Assembly (NCBI GenBank): GCA_041493035.1
Contig: JBGPYB010000001.1
Location: forward strand, 39,435 to 103,434
Length of the DNA: 64,000 nucleotides
Origin: JBGPYB01 sp041493035
GTDB taxonomy: Bacteria > Acidobacteriota > Vicinamibacteria > Fen-336
Direction of reading: 5' to 3'
Part shown: positions 56,640 through 64,000 of the stretch, piece by piece
How positions within the stretch are numbered: the first letter of the stretch is position 1
Layout: every line of letters starts with the position of its first letter
Translations under genes and position numbers: made by a program
Notes under the pieces: model-generated
The model's database searches: none
What the model saw: only the letters and a program-made list of their open reading frames with translations
Told to the model about the DNA's origin: nothing

Positions 56640-57887
56640 TCAGAAGAAGTCCGAGAACCAACCCATGAGGCGCCCGGTGACCTTGCCGAAGGTTCCCGTC
56701 GCCGCTTGCCGCGACGCCCCGATTCCACGGTGCGCCCGGTTGCGATAGCCGCAGAGGACGAGGCCCACCGCCGTCGAATAGACCGGGCTCGCGACCACGT
56801 CCACGAGACCGCCGATCCCCGCGGGCGTGCCGCGACGGACCGGCATGTCGAAGATCTGCTCGGCGAGCTCGGGCATTCCCTCGAGGATCGCTCCGCCCCC
56901 CGTCAGGACGACGCCGCTGTTCAAGGAGCGGTCGAAGCCCGCGCGCCGGATCTCGGTGAGCACCATCTGGCAGATCTCCTCGGCCCGCGCCTGGATGACG
57001 TCGCCGAGGACTTGCCGCGCCATGATCCGGGGCTTGCGCCCGCCGACGCTCGGGACCTCGATCGAATCCTCCTCGGGGACCATCGAGGTCAAGGCGCAGC
57101 CGTGCTTCTTCTTGATCTTCTCGGCCTCGTTGACGGGAGTGCGGAGTGCCACCGCCACGTCGTTGGTGAAGTGCTCTCCTCCCACCTGCAGGACAGCCGT
57201 GTGCCAGAGCGAGCCCTTCTCGAAGATCGCGATGTCGGTAGTCCCACCGCCGATGTCGACGAGGGCGACACCCAACTCCTTTTCGTCGGACGTGAGGCAG
57301 GCCTCGGCCGCCGAGAGCTGCGTGAGGACAGTGTCGATGACCTCGAGTCCGGCGCGGTTCACGCAGGTGACCGTGTTCTGGGCCGAGGTCGAGGCGCACG
57401 TCACGACGTGGACGTTCACCTCGAGGCGCGTGCCGGTCATTCCGGTCGGATCCCCGATGCCGTCCTGGTCGTCGACCACGAACTCCTGGGGCAGGACGTG
57501 GAGAATCTCGCGGTCCATGGGGATCGAGACGGCCTTGGCAGCATCGATGGCCCGAGCCACGTCCTCCCGCTCGATGACGCGGCTCTTCCCCGAAACCGCG
57601 ATCACCCCCCGTGAGTTGAACCCACGAATGTGGGTCCCGGCGATGCCGACGTAGGCCGAGCCGATCTCGACGCCGGCCATCAGCTCCGCCTCCTCGACCA
57701 CACGCTTGATCGACTCGATGGTGGCCTCGAGGTTGATGACGACACCCTTGCGGAGACCCTTGGACTCAGTCTGGCCGATCCCGATGACGTCGAGTCGCCC
57801 TTCGTCCGTGATCTCGGCCACGATGGCGCAGACCTTATGGGTCCCGATGTCGAGGCCGACGACGTAGCGGTCCTTTTTCTTCGCCAG
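56640..57887 (-). CDS. ftsA: cell division protein FtsA, CTG start
   Basis: 415 residues, the normal FtsA length, read from CTG 57887. The actin-fold ATPase motifs are GLDIGTHKVCAIVAEI, VALVDIGGGTTDIAIF and VVLTGGGAILEG; the 1C subdomain lies at about 90-165. The C-terminal MGWFSDFF is the amphipathic membrane-targeting helix. No in-frame ATG, GTG or TTG exists for some distance either side. The CTG has a perfect GAGGGAGG 5 bases upstream. Tethers FtsZ to the membrane. Confidence 0.95.
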   Translation of the reverse strand: MAKKKDRYVVGLDIGTHKVCAIVAEITDEGRLDVIGIGQTESKGLRKGVVINLEATIESIKRVVEEAELMAGVEIGSAYVGIAGTHIRGFNSRGVIAVSGKSRVIEREDVARAIDAAKAVSIPMDREILHVLPQEFVVDDQDGIGDPTGMTGTRLEVNVHVVTCASTSAQNTVTCVNRAGLEVIDTVLTQLSAAEACLTSDEKELGVALVDIGGGTTDIAIFEKGSLWHTAVLQVGGEHFTNDVAVALRTPVNEAEKIKKKHGCALTSMVPEEDSIEVPSVGGRKPRIMARQVLGDVIQARAEEICQMVLTEIRRAGFDRSLNSGVVLTGGGAILEGMPELAEQIFDMPVRRGTPAGIGGLVDVVASPVYSTAVGLVLCGYRNRAHRGIGASRQAATGTFGKVTGRLMGWFSDFF

Positions 57888-57889
57888 GA

Positions 57890-58768
57890 CTACCTCCCTC
57901 GGCCGCGTCCCGCGGCCGTATCGTTGTTTGGATTGGCGTAGATGCGGTCGCGGAACCGGAGATCGAAATACTCGGCCTTCGGACACCTCTGGGCGAGGTC
58001 GGCGCGGAGGCCCAGGAACGTCAGAAGCTTCTTTCGGTACGGAGGGTTTCCCATGCGCAGAACCTCTCCAGCACCCCTGAGGCCGACCCTCAGATCGCCG
58101 CTCTCGTCGAACTGAACCTCGGAGACTTCGGCCGCGAGGTCGCCGAGGTCGCGCAACAGCGTCCCCGCCCGCTGCGCTCGGTCCTTGCGCGCCTCTCCCA
58201 GGGTCCCCGAGAGGCCTCGGACGATGGGCAGGTCGAAGCCGGCGGTACGGGGCCCGAAGAGCTCGATGAGCGTCCCCTCGCCATCCATCAAGTAGAGGCC
58301 GTCGGCCTCCGCCAGGGCCACAGGCGTGCGTTCGCGGATGTCGACTTGAAGCGTATCGGGAAGAGTGCGGCGCACCGTGGCTTCCGCCACCCACGGTGAT
58401 GAACGGAGGCGCCCCTTGAGGGAATTGATGTCGATCCCGAGGATGTTCTCCCCCACGGCCGGGCCGAGAAGCTCCCTCACCTCTCCCTCGGACAGGAAGC
58501 GGCTTCCGCGCACCTCCACCCGTCCCACCTTCAGCCGATCGCTGGCCATGACCCGCGCGTAGCCCGCCCAGAGCGTCGCCACGCTCAGCACCGCCAGCAC
58601 GCCCACTTGCAGCGTCACCACGGCCCGCGAACTCCACCCGCGGCGTCCCCGCCGCCCCACCCGGGTGCGGCTCTTCGGCCGGAGGAACGGAGGCTCGTCG
58701 CCGCTCGGAAGCGGAAGGTCGGCCGGGGGGACGACCGGCAGACCGCGACGGCGCACGCTGTCGCTCAT
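57890..58768 (-). CDS. ftsQ: cell division protein FtsQ/DivIB
   Basis: 292 residues: cytosolic Arg/Pro-rich tail, one TM helix (VVTLQVGVLAVLSVATLWAG), a POTRA domain beginning KVGRVEVRGSRFLSEGEVRELLG and the FtsQ beta domain (SSPWVAEATVRRTLPDTLQV). Start ATG 58768 overlaps the murB stop (ATGA). Links the divisome in the periplasm. Stop is 2 bases before the ftsA start. Confidence 0.93.
   Translation of the reverse strand: MSDSVRRRGLPVVPPADLPLPSGDEPPFLRPKSRTRVGRRGRRGWSSRAVVTLQVGVLAVLSVATLWAGYARVMASDRLKVGRVEVRGSRFLSEGEVRELLGPAVGENILGIDINSLKGRLRSSPWVAEATVRRTLPDTLQVDIRERTPVALAEADGLYLMDGEGTLIELFGPRTAGFDLPIVRGLSGTLGEARKDRAQRAGTLLRDLGDLAAEVSEVQFDESGDLRVGLRGAGEVLRMGNPPYRKKLLTFLGLRADLAQRCPKAEYFDLRFRDRIYANPNNDTAAGRGRGR
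57893..57900 (-). promoter_or_regulatory. strong Shine-Dalgarno that fixes the ftsA CTG start
   Basis: GAGGGAGG (minus strand, 57900 down to 57893) lies inside the last codons of ftsQ and 5 bases before CTG at 57887. Read from there, the protein begins AKKKDRYVVGLDIGTHKV, aligning with the N-terminus of known FtsA proteins. Confidence 0.75.
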
Positions 58769-59664
58769 CCCCGCGGCCCCCACACACGAACCTCCAGCTC
58801 CAGCTCCACTCCCGCCTCACGTGCGACGCGTTCCCGCACGAGGTCGAGGATCTCGAGGACGTCCGCGGCCCGGGCGCCGCCTTCGTTGACAACGAAGTTC
58901 GCGTGGCGCTCGCTCACGACGGCACCGCCGCGGCGCGTCCCTTTCAGGCCGAGTCCCTCGATGATCTCTCCGGCGTGTCCGGCCGTCGGATTCTTGAAGA
59001 CGCACCCGGCGTTGCGTCCCGCCGGCTGGCTTTGTACCCGCTCGAGCTGAAGCTCGCGGATCTCCCTGCCCAAAGCCTCCGCGTCCCCCTCTTGCAAGCC
59101 CACGGTGATCGACGAGACGGCGGCGCCGTCGGGGATCGACGAGCCGCGATAGTGGAAGCGCCACCCCTCGGGCGGCTGCGAACGCTCGCCGTTCTCGTCG
59201 TAAACGGTGATGTCCTGGAGGACGTCGCTGATCGAGAAACCGTAGGCGCCTGCGTTCATGACGGCGGCGCCCCCCACGGAGCCCGGGATTCCCACGGCGC
59301 TCTCCAGGCCTTGCCACCCGGCCCTGCAGCAGCGGACCACGGTTCGGATCATGTTGGCCCCGCCCTCGGCGGTGACGACCCCGTCATTACCGACTCGGAC
59401 ATGGCTCATGTCGCGCGTGTTGATCACCAGCTCGTCCAGGCCCTCGTCGACGACCACGAGGTTCGAGCCTCCACCGAGAACCCGGTGCGGTACGCCCAGA
59501 TCCCTTCTCGCCTTCAAGGTCCGGCGCAGCTCCTCGGGAGTGCGCGGGAAAGCCATGACCGCGGCGGGCCCGCCCACCCCCATGGAGGTGTGGCGGGAGA
59601 AAGCCTCGTTCTCCCGGAACGGCACGCCGATCTCCGCCAGCGCCGCGGTCACGCGTGGGTCCAT
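58765..59664 (-). CDS. murB: UDP-N-acetylenolpyruvoylglucosamine reductase MurB
   Basis: 299 residues. FAD-binding GGGSNLVVVDEGLDELVI, EGGANMIRTVV and the AVGIPGSVGGAAVMNAGAYG block; catalytic Ser/Glu region FHYRGSSIPDG and QPAGRNAGCVFKNP. Reduces the enolpyruvyl group to lactate on the UDP-sugar. Start taken at ATG 59664: the longer GTG start at 59679 falls inside a dispersed repeat. Stop overlaps ftsQ. Confidence 0.95.
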   Translation of the reverse strand: MDPRVTAALAEIGVPFRENEAFSRHTSMGVGGPAAVMAFPRTPEELRRTLKARRDLGVPHRVLGGGSNLVVVDEGLDELVINTRDMSHVRVGNDGVVTAEGGANMIRTVVRCCRAGWQGLESAVGIPGSVGGAAVMNAGAYGFSISDVLQDITVYDENGERSQPPEGWRFHYRGSSIPDGAAVSSITVGLQEGDAEALGREIRELQLERVQSQPAGRNAGCVFKNPTAGHAGEIIEGLGLKGTRRGGAVVSERHANFVVNEGGARAADVLEILDLVRERVAREAGVELELEVRVWGPRG

Positions 59665-59673
59665 CGCGAGCCC

Positions 59674-59783
59674 AACCACAAAGACGCAGAGACACAGAAA
59701 GGAATGGGGAGGGAAACGAGGAGGGAAACGACCCGATCCTTCATCGTTCCTTTACCTCTCTGTGCCTCTGTGTCTCTGTGGTT
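59674..59783. repeat. inverted CACAGAGAC-type repeat between murC and murB
   Basis: Left arm AACCACAAAGACGCAGAGAC at 59674 and right arm ending TCTGTGTCTCTGTGGTT at 59783 are imperfect mirror copies of each other and relatives of the repeat at 43862-43930. The loop holds the murC stop codon, so the right arm encodes the last residues of MurC ([14 protein letters not shown]). A mobile palindromic element fits better than a gene. Confidence 0.75.
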
Positions 59784-61150
59784 GCCTTTCCCTTCAGCAG
59801 GTCCTCGCCGGCGGTCCAGACGCCTCCGGCTCCCAGGGTCAACACCACGTCTCCCTCGCGCGCTTCCTCGGCCAGGCGCCCCGCGGCGCTCTTGAGATCG
59901 CCGGCATAGGCCACGTTCCGGTGCCCCTTCTCGCCGATGGCCAGCGCCAACGCCTCGGCCGTCACGCCGGGGATCGGCTCCTCGCCCGCCGGGTAGATGT
60001 CGGTCAGGAGCAGGACGTCGGCCAGGTGAAAGGCGCGGCCGAAGTCGTCCCAGAGGGCCTGGGTCCGCGTGAACCGGTGCGGCTGGAAGAGGACCACGGT
60101 GCGCCGCGATCCTGCGAGTCCCCGAAGCGTCTCGAGGGTTGCTCGCACTTCCGTCGGATGATGGCCGTAGTCGTCGATGACCAGGACCCCTCCCGCCTCG
60201 CCTCGCTTCTGGAAGCGGCGATCGACGCCGGTGAAGGAGGAGAGCCCCTCGCGTATCTGGTCGAAGGGGATGCCGAGGTCGAGGCCGACGGCCACGGCCG
60301 CCAGGGAGTTCACGACGTTGTGGGCTCCCGGAACGGCGAGGGTGATGGTCCCGAGGGGCGTTGTCGCGGCGCTGGCCGTGTAGCTGGAGCCGGACGGGCC
60401 GAGCACCACATCGCGAGCCGAAACGCTCGCCTGGGGCGACCGGCCATAGGTCAGGACGCGCCGCTCCACCCGAGGCAGAACGTCCTGCACCGGGGCGTCG
60501 TCCAGGCAGAGGACGGCCGCGCCGTAGAACGGCACCTTGTTCATGAACCCGAGGAAGGCCTCCTGGATGTCGGCGAGGTCGCGATAGGTGTCGAGATGCT
60601 CGCGGTCGATGTTGGTCACGACCGCGACCGTCGGCGTCAGCTTCAGGAAGGAGCGGTCCGACTCGTCGGCCTCCGCCACCAGAAAGTCCCCTTTGCCGAC
60701 GCGCGCTCCCGAGCCGAGGTGTTGCAAGCGCCCCCCCACGATGACCGTGGGATCCAGACCTCCCTTGTCGAGGACGGCTGCGACCATGGAGGTCGTCGTC
60801 GTCTTTCCGTGGCTCCCGGCCACGGCCACGCCGTACTTCAGGCGCATCAACTCCGCGAGCATCTCGGCCCGCGGGATCACGGGGATGCCGGCGCGCCGTG
60901 CTTCCACGACCTCGGGGTTCGTGGCGTTCACTGCGGTCGAAGTCACGACCACGTGGGCGGCGCCGACGTGGGAGGCGTCATGCCCAAGGGCGATAAGGGC
61001 CCCGAGAGTGGCGAGCCGGTCGGTCACCGCCGAGCGCCGAAGATCGGAGCCCGAGACCGCGTAGCCCAGGCTCAGGAGCACCTCGGCGATGCCGCTCATC
61101 CCAGAGCCGCCGATCCCCACGAAGTGGATCCGCTGGATCTTCCTAAGCAC
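59741..61150 (-). CDS. murC: UDP-N-acetylmuramate-L-alanine ligase MurC
   Basis: 469 residues. N-terminal [23 protein letters not shown] loop [39 protein letters not shown] and [18 protein letters not shown] place it as MurC. Adds L-Ala to UDP-MurNAc. GTG start 61150 overlaps the end of murG. The C-terminal 14 residues come from an inserted repeat and are not part of the family. Confidence 0.95.
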   Translation of the reverse strand: MLRKIQRIHFVGIGGSGMSGIAEVLLSLGYAVSGSDLRRSAVTDRLATLGALIALGHDASHVGAAHVVVTSTAVNATNPEVVEARRAGIPVIPRAEMLAELMRLKYGVAVAGSHGKTTTTSMVAAVLDKGGLDPTVIVGGRLQHLGSGARVGKGDFLVAEADESDRSFLKLTPTVAVVTNIDREHLDTYRDLADIQEAFLGFMNKVPFYGAAVLCLDDAPVQDVLPRVERRVLTYGRSPQASVSARDVVLGPSGSSYTASAATTPLGTITLAVPGAHNVVNSLAAVAVGLDLGIPFDQIREGLSSFTGVDRRFQKRGEAGGVLVIDDYGHHPTEVRATLETLRGLAGSRRTVVLFQPHRFTRTQALWDDFGRAFHLADVLLLTDIYPAGEEPIPGVTAEALALAIGEKGHRNVAYAGDLKSAAGRLAEEAREGDVVLTLGAGGVWTAGEDLLKGKATTETQRHREVKER

Positions 61151-62213
61151 CGGAAGGCTCCAGCAGGTCCGTGACGCGGGCCGCGGCATCGGGGCGACCC
61201 AAAGCCCGGGCCGATCGCTCCATTCTCGCGATCGCCTCAGGAGACGAAACGAGATCGCCGACGGCGCGCGCCAGGGTCTCTCCCGACAGGTTTCTCTCCT
61301 CGATCATCCGAGCGGCCCCCGCCGCCTCGAGTGCCCTGGCGTTGACGCGCTGGTGGTCGTCGGCCGCCTTCGCGAAGGGAACCAGCACGGCGGCCTTCCC
61401 CGCGACGGTCAGCTCGGCGCAGGTGGTGGCGCCGCTGCGCGCGACCACGAGGTCGGCCTCGTCGAAGCGCCTCTCCATGTCGTCGAGGAACGCCACGACT
61501 TCGGCGGGTCGCCGTGCCGCGGCATAGGCCGCGTCGACCCAGGCTCGCATCGCCTCGCCGGTCTGGTGGACGATGCGCAGCCTGTCGGGGGGCGGGAGAT
61601 GGGGGATGGCCTGAACGAGCGCCTCGTTCAGGACGCGCGATCCTTGGCTTCCGCCGAAGGCCAGGAGTGACATCGGCGGGCGGTGCTCCTTCGCCGGCAG
61701 AACCGCGAAGCCGCCGCGCACGGGATTACCCGTGACGACACCCTTCTTGCCGAAGGCGCGCCGCGTTTCGTCGTAGGCGCAGGCCGCCGCTCCCACAAAG
61801 GGGCGGAGCACGCGATTCGTGAAGCCCGGCCGGGCGTTGGGCTCGAGGATCACCGTCCGCACCCCCAGAAGCGCCGCCGCCAGGACGACGGGCCCGCCAG
61901 CGTACCCGCCGATGCCAAGGACCGCGTCGGGACGCAGCCGCCGGACGAGCCCGATGCTGCGCCAGAGCCCGCGGGGGAGCGCGGCGAGGCCGAGGGCCAG
62001 GCGTCCCGCGCCGACGTTGTTGAGCGGAAGGATCGGGAGCAGCTCCAAGGTGTAGCCCGCCTGCGGTACGAGGCGCGACTCAAGTCCACGGGGAGTACCG
62101 ACGAAGACGACCCTGGCGGATGGGTCGCGCCGGACAATCTCCTCGGCCACCGCGATGCCGGGGAAGAGGTGCCCGCCGGTGCCCCCCGCCGCGATGAGCA
62201 CTGTCTTTGGCAT
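61143..62213 (-). CDS. murG: MurG, UDP-GlcNAc:lipid I N-acetylglucosaminyltransferase
   Basis: 356 residues in the GT28/GT-B fold: [19 protein letters not shown] at the N-terminus, [16 protein letters not shown] for the C-domain loop and [20 protein letters not shown] for UDP-GlcNAc binding. Makes lipid II on the inner face of the membrane. The ATG directly abuts the ftsW stop; the 3' end overlaps murC by 8 bases. Confidence 0.96.
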   Translation of the reverse strand: MPKTVLIAAGGTGGHLFPGIAVAEEIVRRDPSARVVFVGTPRGLESRLVPQAGYTLELLPILPLNNVGAGRLALGLAALPRGLWRSIGLVRRLRPDAVLGIGGYAGGPVVLAAALLGVRTVILEPNARPGFTNRVLRPFVGAAACAYDETRRAFGKKGVVTGNPVRGGFAVLPAKEHRPPMSLLAFGGSQGSRVLNEALVQAIPHLPPPDRLRIVHQTGEAMRAWVDAAYAAARRPAEVVAFLDDMERRFDEADLVVARSGATTCAELTVAGKAAVLVPFAKAADDHQRVNARALEAAGAARMIEERNLSGETLARAVGDLVSSPEAIARMERSARALGRPDAAARVTDLLEPSGA

Positions 62214-63305
62214 TCAGTCCGCATGCTGTGACACGTTCAGGATGAGCCCCACGCTCATCAGCGTGATGACCAGGGACGAGCCCCCCGCGCTGATGAAGGG
62301 GAGCGGAATCCCCTTGGTCGGCAAGAGACCGAGGACGACACTCACATTCACCAGGGCCTGGAGGACGATCTGTAGGGTGAGCCCCGCCGCGAGGAACATC
62401 CCAAAGCGGTCGGGGGCCTTCCACGCGGCCCGGATTCCGCGCCACAGGAAAAGCACGAAGCCTGCTACGACGGCGCTCGCCCCAAGGAGCCCCAATTCCT
62501 CGCCGATCACCGCGTAGATGAAATCGCTGTACGGATAGGGGAGATAGAAGAGCTTCTGGTGCCCTTCCATGAGCCCGACGCCTCGGAGGCCGCCCGTACC
62601 GACGGCGATCAGGCTCTGGATGATCTGGTAGCCGGAGCCTCTCGCGTCCGACCAGGGATTGAGGAATGCCTCGATCCGGTCGCGCCTATAGGCCGCCGCC
62701 ATCACCGCTTGGTAGAGGACGGGGATCGCCAGGATCCCGAGTCCCGCGAAGTACCTGAGGCGCACACCCGCGAGGAAGAGCATCGCGGCGCCGATCCCCA
62801 TCAGGGTCGCGGCGCTCCCCAGATCGGGCTGGATGAAGATCAGGAACGCGAACCAGGAGAGGAGGAGAATCGCGGGGAAGAGGGAGGTGAGGACCTCGTT
62901 CACGCGGTCGCCGCGTCGCTCCAGGTGATACGCGAGGTAGAGGATCACCGCGAGCTTGGCCATCTCGGCGGGTTGGAGCGAGAGCCCGCCGAGCCGAATC
63001 CACCGGTGAGCGTCGTTCACCGGATGCAGGAAGAGGACTAGGATCAGAAGGAGCGTCGTCCCGGCGAGGGCCGAGTAGACCACCGAGGGCTGACGCAGTC
63101 GCCGGTAGTCGATGCGCATCGCCGCGGCCATGGTCGTCAGGCCGACGCAGGCCCACAGCACCTGCTTGACGAGGAAGTGATACGGGCTGCCGTGGGCCTC
63201 CTGGCCGATCGCCGACGACGAGCTCCAGACCATGACCAGGCCCAGGCCCAGCAGGGCCACGGTCACCGTGAAGAGGGTCTGGTCCGACGAGAGCTTCTTG
63301 GCCAT
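62214..63305 (-). CDS. ftsW: FtsW-type SEDS peptidoglycan polymerase
   Basis: 363 residues, ten hydrophobic segments. SEDS hallmarks: AHRWIRLGGLSLQPAEMAKL, IFIQPDLGSAATL, GSGYQIIQSLIAVGTGGL, YSDFIYAVIGEELGLLGA and LPFISAGGSSLV near the end. Between murD and murG as in other bacteria, so it is FtsW rather than RodA. Polymerises glycan strands with a class B PBP. Confidence 0.95.
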   Translation of the reverse strand: MAKKLSSDQTLFTVTVALLGLGLVMVWSSSSAIGQEAHGSPYHFLVKQVLWACVGLTTMAAAMRIDYRRLRQPSVVYSALAGTTLLLILVLFLHPVNDAHRWIRLGGLSLQPAEMAKLAVILYLAYHLERRGDRVNEVLTSLFPAILLLSWFAFLIFIQPDLGSAATLMGIGAAMLFLAGVRLRYFAGLGILAIPVLYQAVMAAAYRRDRIEAFLNPWSDARGSGYQIIQSLIAVGTGGLRGVGLMEGHQKLFYLPYPYSDFIYAVIGEELGLLGASAVVAGFVLFLWRGIRAAWKAPDRFGMFLAAGLTLQIVLQALVNVSVVLGLLPTKGIPLPFISAGGSSLVITLMSVGLILNVSQHAD

Positions 63306-64000
63306 CTACTCTCCCTGCCGGGAGACGAGCCGACGAACCGCGGCCTTGAAGGCTTGCCCGCGGTCGGCATAGTCGCTGAACATGTCGAAGGACGAGCAGG
63401 CGGGGGCCAGAAGCACGGTGTCTCCAGGTGCGGCGGACCCGAACGCCTGGTCGACGGCCGCGTCCATGGTCTCGCAGCGGAGGACCGGCACCACGCTTTC
63501 GAGGGCGCGCACGATGCGCTCCTGCGCTTCGCCGATGGCCAGCACGGCCTTGCACCGCCCTCTCGCGACGTCGGCGAGGTCTCGGAAGTCCCCTCCCTTG
63601 TAGCGTCCTCCAATGATGGCGAGAACGGGGCCCTCGAAGGCGAGGAGGCTCTTCCGCGCCGCGTCGATGTTCGTGGCCTTCGAATCGTTGAAGAAGCGAA
63701 CGCCATTCACCTCACCGACCAGCTCCAGCACGTGTTCGACGCCGCGGAAGCCATGGGCGGCCCTCGCGATGGCCTCGGTCGAAGCGCCCATGAGGCGTGC
63801 CGCTACCGCCGCTGCCAGGAGATCTCCCGCGAGGTGGGGGCCGGGCAACTGGACGCGGGCGCGGTCGAACAGCGTCTCCGTCGAGCCGTTCCTGCGGAGC
63901 ACCGCGCGTCCGTTGTCGAAGTGAGCAACGTCTCCCCTCTCCCTCTGGGAGAGGGGCTGGGGGTGAGGGCTGCGGTCGCCGACAGGGAGAGGGGCGGCAG
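63306..64000 (-). CDS. murD: MurD, C-terminal part (5' end outside window), with in-frame repeat
   Basis: Partial UDP-N-acetylmuramoylalanine-D-glutamate ligase. Visible are the end of the central domain (HLAGDLLAAAVAARLMGAS) and the C-terminal domain (FFNDSKATNIDAARKSL, IIGGRYKGGDFRDL, LLAPACSSFDMFSDYADRG, in separate motifs). Upstream of codon 63902 the frame stays open to the window edge. In it a palindromic repeat encodes SPHPQPLSQRERG between the central domain and FDNGRAVLRR. Adds D-Glu to UDP-MurNAc-L-Ala. Stop directly precedes ftsW. Confidence 0.93.
   Translation of the reverse strand, partial: AAPLPVGDRSPHPQPLSQRERGDVAHFDNGRAVLRRNGSTETLFDRARVQLPGPHLAGDLLAAAVAARLMGASTEAIARAAHGFRGVEHVLELVGEVNGVRFFNDSKATNIDAARKSLLAFEGPVLAIIGGRYKGGDFRDLADVARGRCKAVLAIGEAQERIVRALESVVPVLRCETMDAAVDQAFGSAAPGDTVLLAPACSSFDMFSDYADRGQAFKAAVRRLVSRQGE
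63934..63995. repeat. REP-like CCCCTCTCCC/GGGAGAGGGG palindromic element inside murD
   Basis: CCCCTCTCCC (63934-63943), TCT, GGGAGAGGGG (63947-63956) is a perfect 10-base inverted repeat. It continues as GCTGGGGGTGAGGGCTGCGG and a second GGGAGAGGGG near 63985-63995. This sequence type is dispersed in many bacterial genomes between genes; here it is in frame within murD. Confidence 0.75.

Noticed and set aside
56491..57399. 302-codon minus-strand frame over the ftsA 3' end
   Set aside because: Out-of-frame Arg-rich shadow of ftsA.
59665..59679. GTG start of murB at 59679
   Set aside because: It lies in the left arm of a dispersed repeat; ATG 59664 gives a normal MurB N-terminus.

Overview
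The window is chromosomal DNA from a G+C-rich bacterium (roughly two-thirds G+C by eye). It carries housekeeping genes of a Gram-negative-type cell: an outer-membrane barrel protein, lipoproteins, Tat-exported enzymes and a murD-to-ftsZ division cluster. The mix of Tat-exported Gfo/Idh/MocA oxidoreductase, DUF4143 ATPase, MNIO/bufferin locus, gingipain-like protease and solitary RpoD would suit Acidobacteriota or a neighbouring phylum. That placement is inference; no rRNA gene is present. Coding density is very high, many genes overlap by 1-11 bases, and no gene-free stretch exceeds 300 bases.

Layout. 1-4.8 kb: mutS2 (C-terminal part), dnaG, rpoD. 4.9-6.1 kb: a DUF4143 AAA ATPase behind a striking palindromic, apparently leaderless promoter. 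6.3-10.5 kb: a Tat-exported three-subunit molybdenum hydroxylase with a small Cys-rich protein. 10.6-17.9 kb: YcaQ-type winged-helix protein, Tat-exported oxidoreductase, lipoprotein, O-antigen-ligase-like membrane protein, barrel protein and exported cyclophilin. 17.9-28.3 kb: an accessory island with a nucleotidyltransferase, a 1364-residue C25 (gingipain-type) protease and a 54-residue candidate precursor peptide. These face a translationally coupled minus-strand series: BY-kinase, S26-like peptidase, HPr-kinase-like protein, PqqD-like protein and radical SAM/SPASM enzyme. I read this as a probable undescribed peptide-modification system. 28.46 kb: tRNA with anticodon CAU. 28.6-30.7 kb: a bufferin-type MNIO peptide operon. 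31-34 kb: zinc-ribbon protein, RNase HI, PgeF, a degenerate AcpS-like protein and a GH18-like protein. 34.2-38.5 kb: MacAB-like exporter with two permeases. 38.5-47.1 kb: TIG protein, phosphoglucomutase, glycerate kinase, DUF4442, chalcone-isomerase-like protein and a large secreted glycosidase. 47.2-52.5 kb: fermentation/acyl-CoA genes (lactate dehydrogenase, pta, ackA, 3-hydroxyacyl-CoA dehydrogenase, thiolase). 52.5-64 kb: a B12-type radical SAM, PAP2 phosphatase, then ftsZ, a small zinc-ribbon gene, ftsA, ftsQ, murB, murC, murG, ftsW and murD (partial), all on the minus strand.

The most notable points are the peptide-modification island, the bufferin operon with an internal 39-residue duplication, the zinc-ribbon gene wedged between ftsA and ftsZ, two genes that seem to start at CTG, and two unrelated dispersed repeats that have entered the reading frames of murC and murD.
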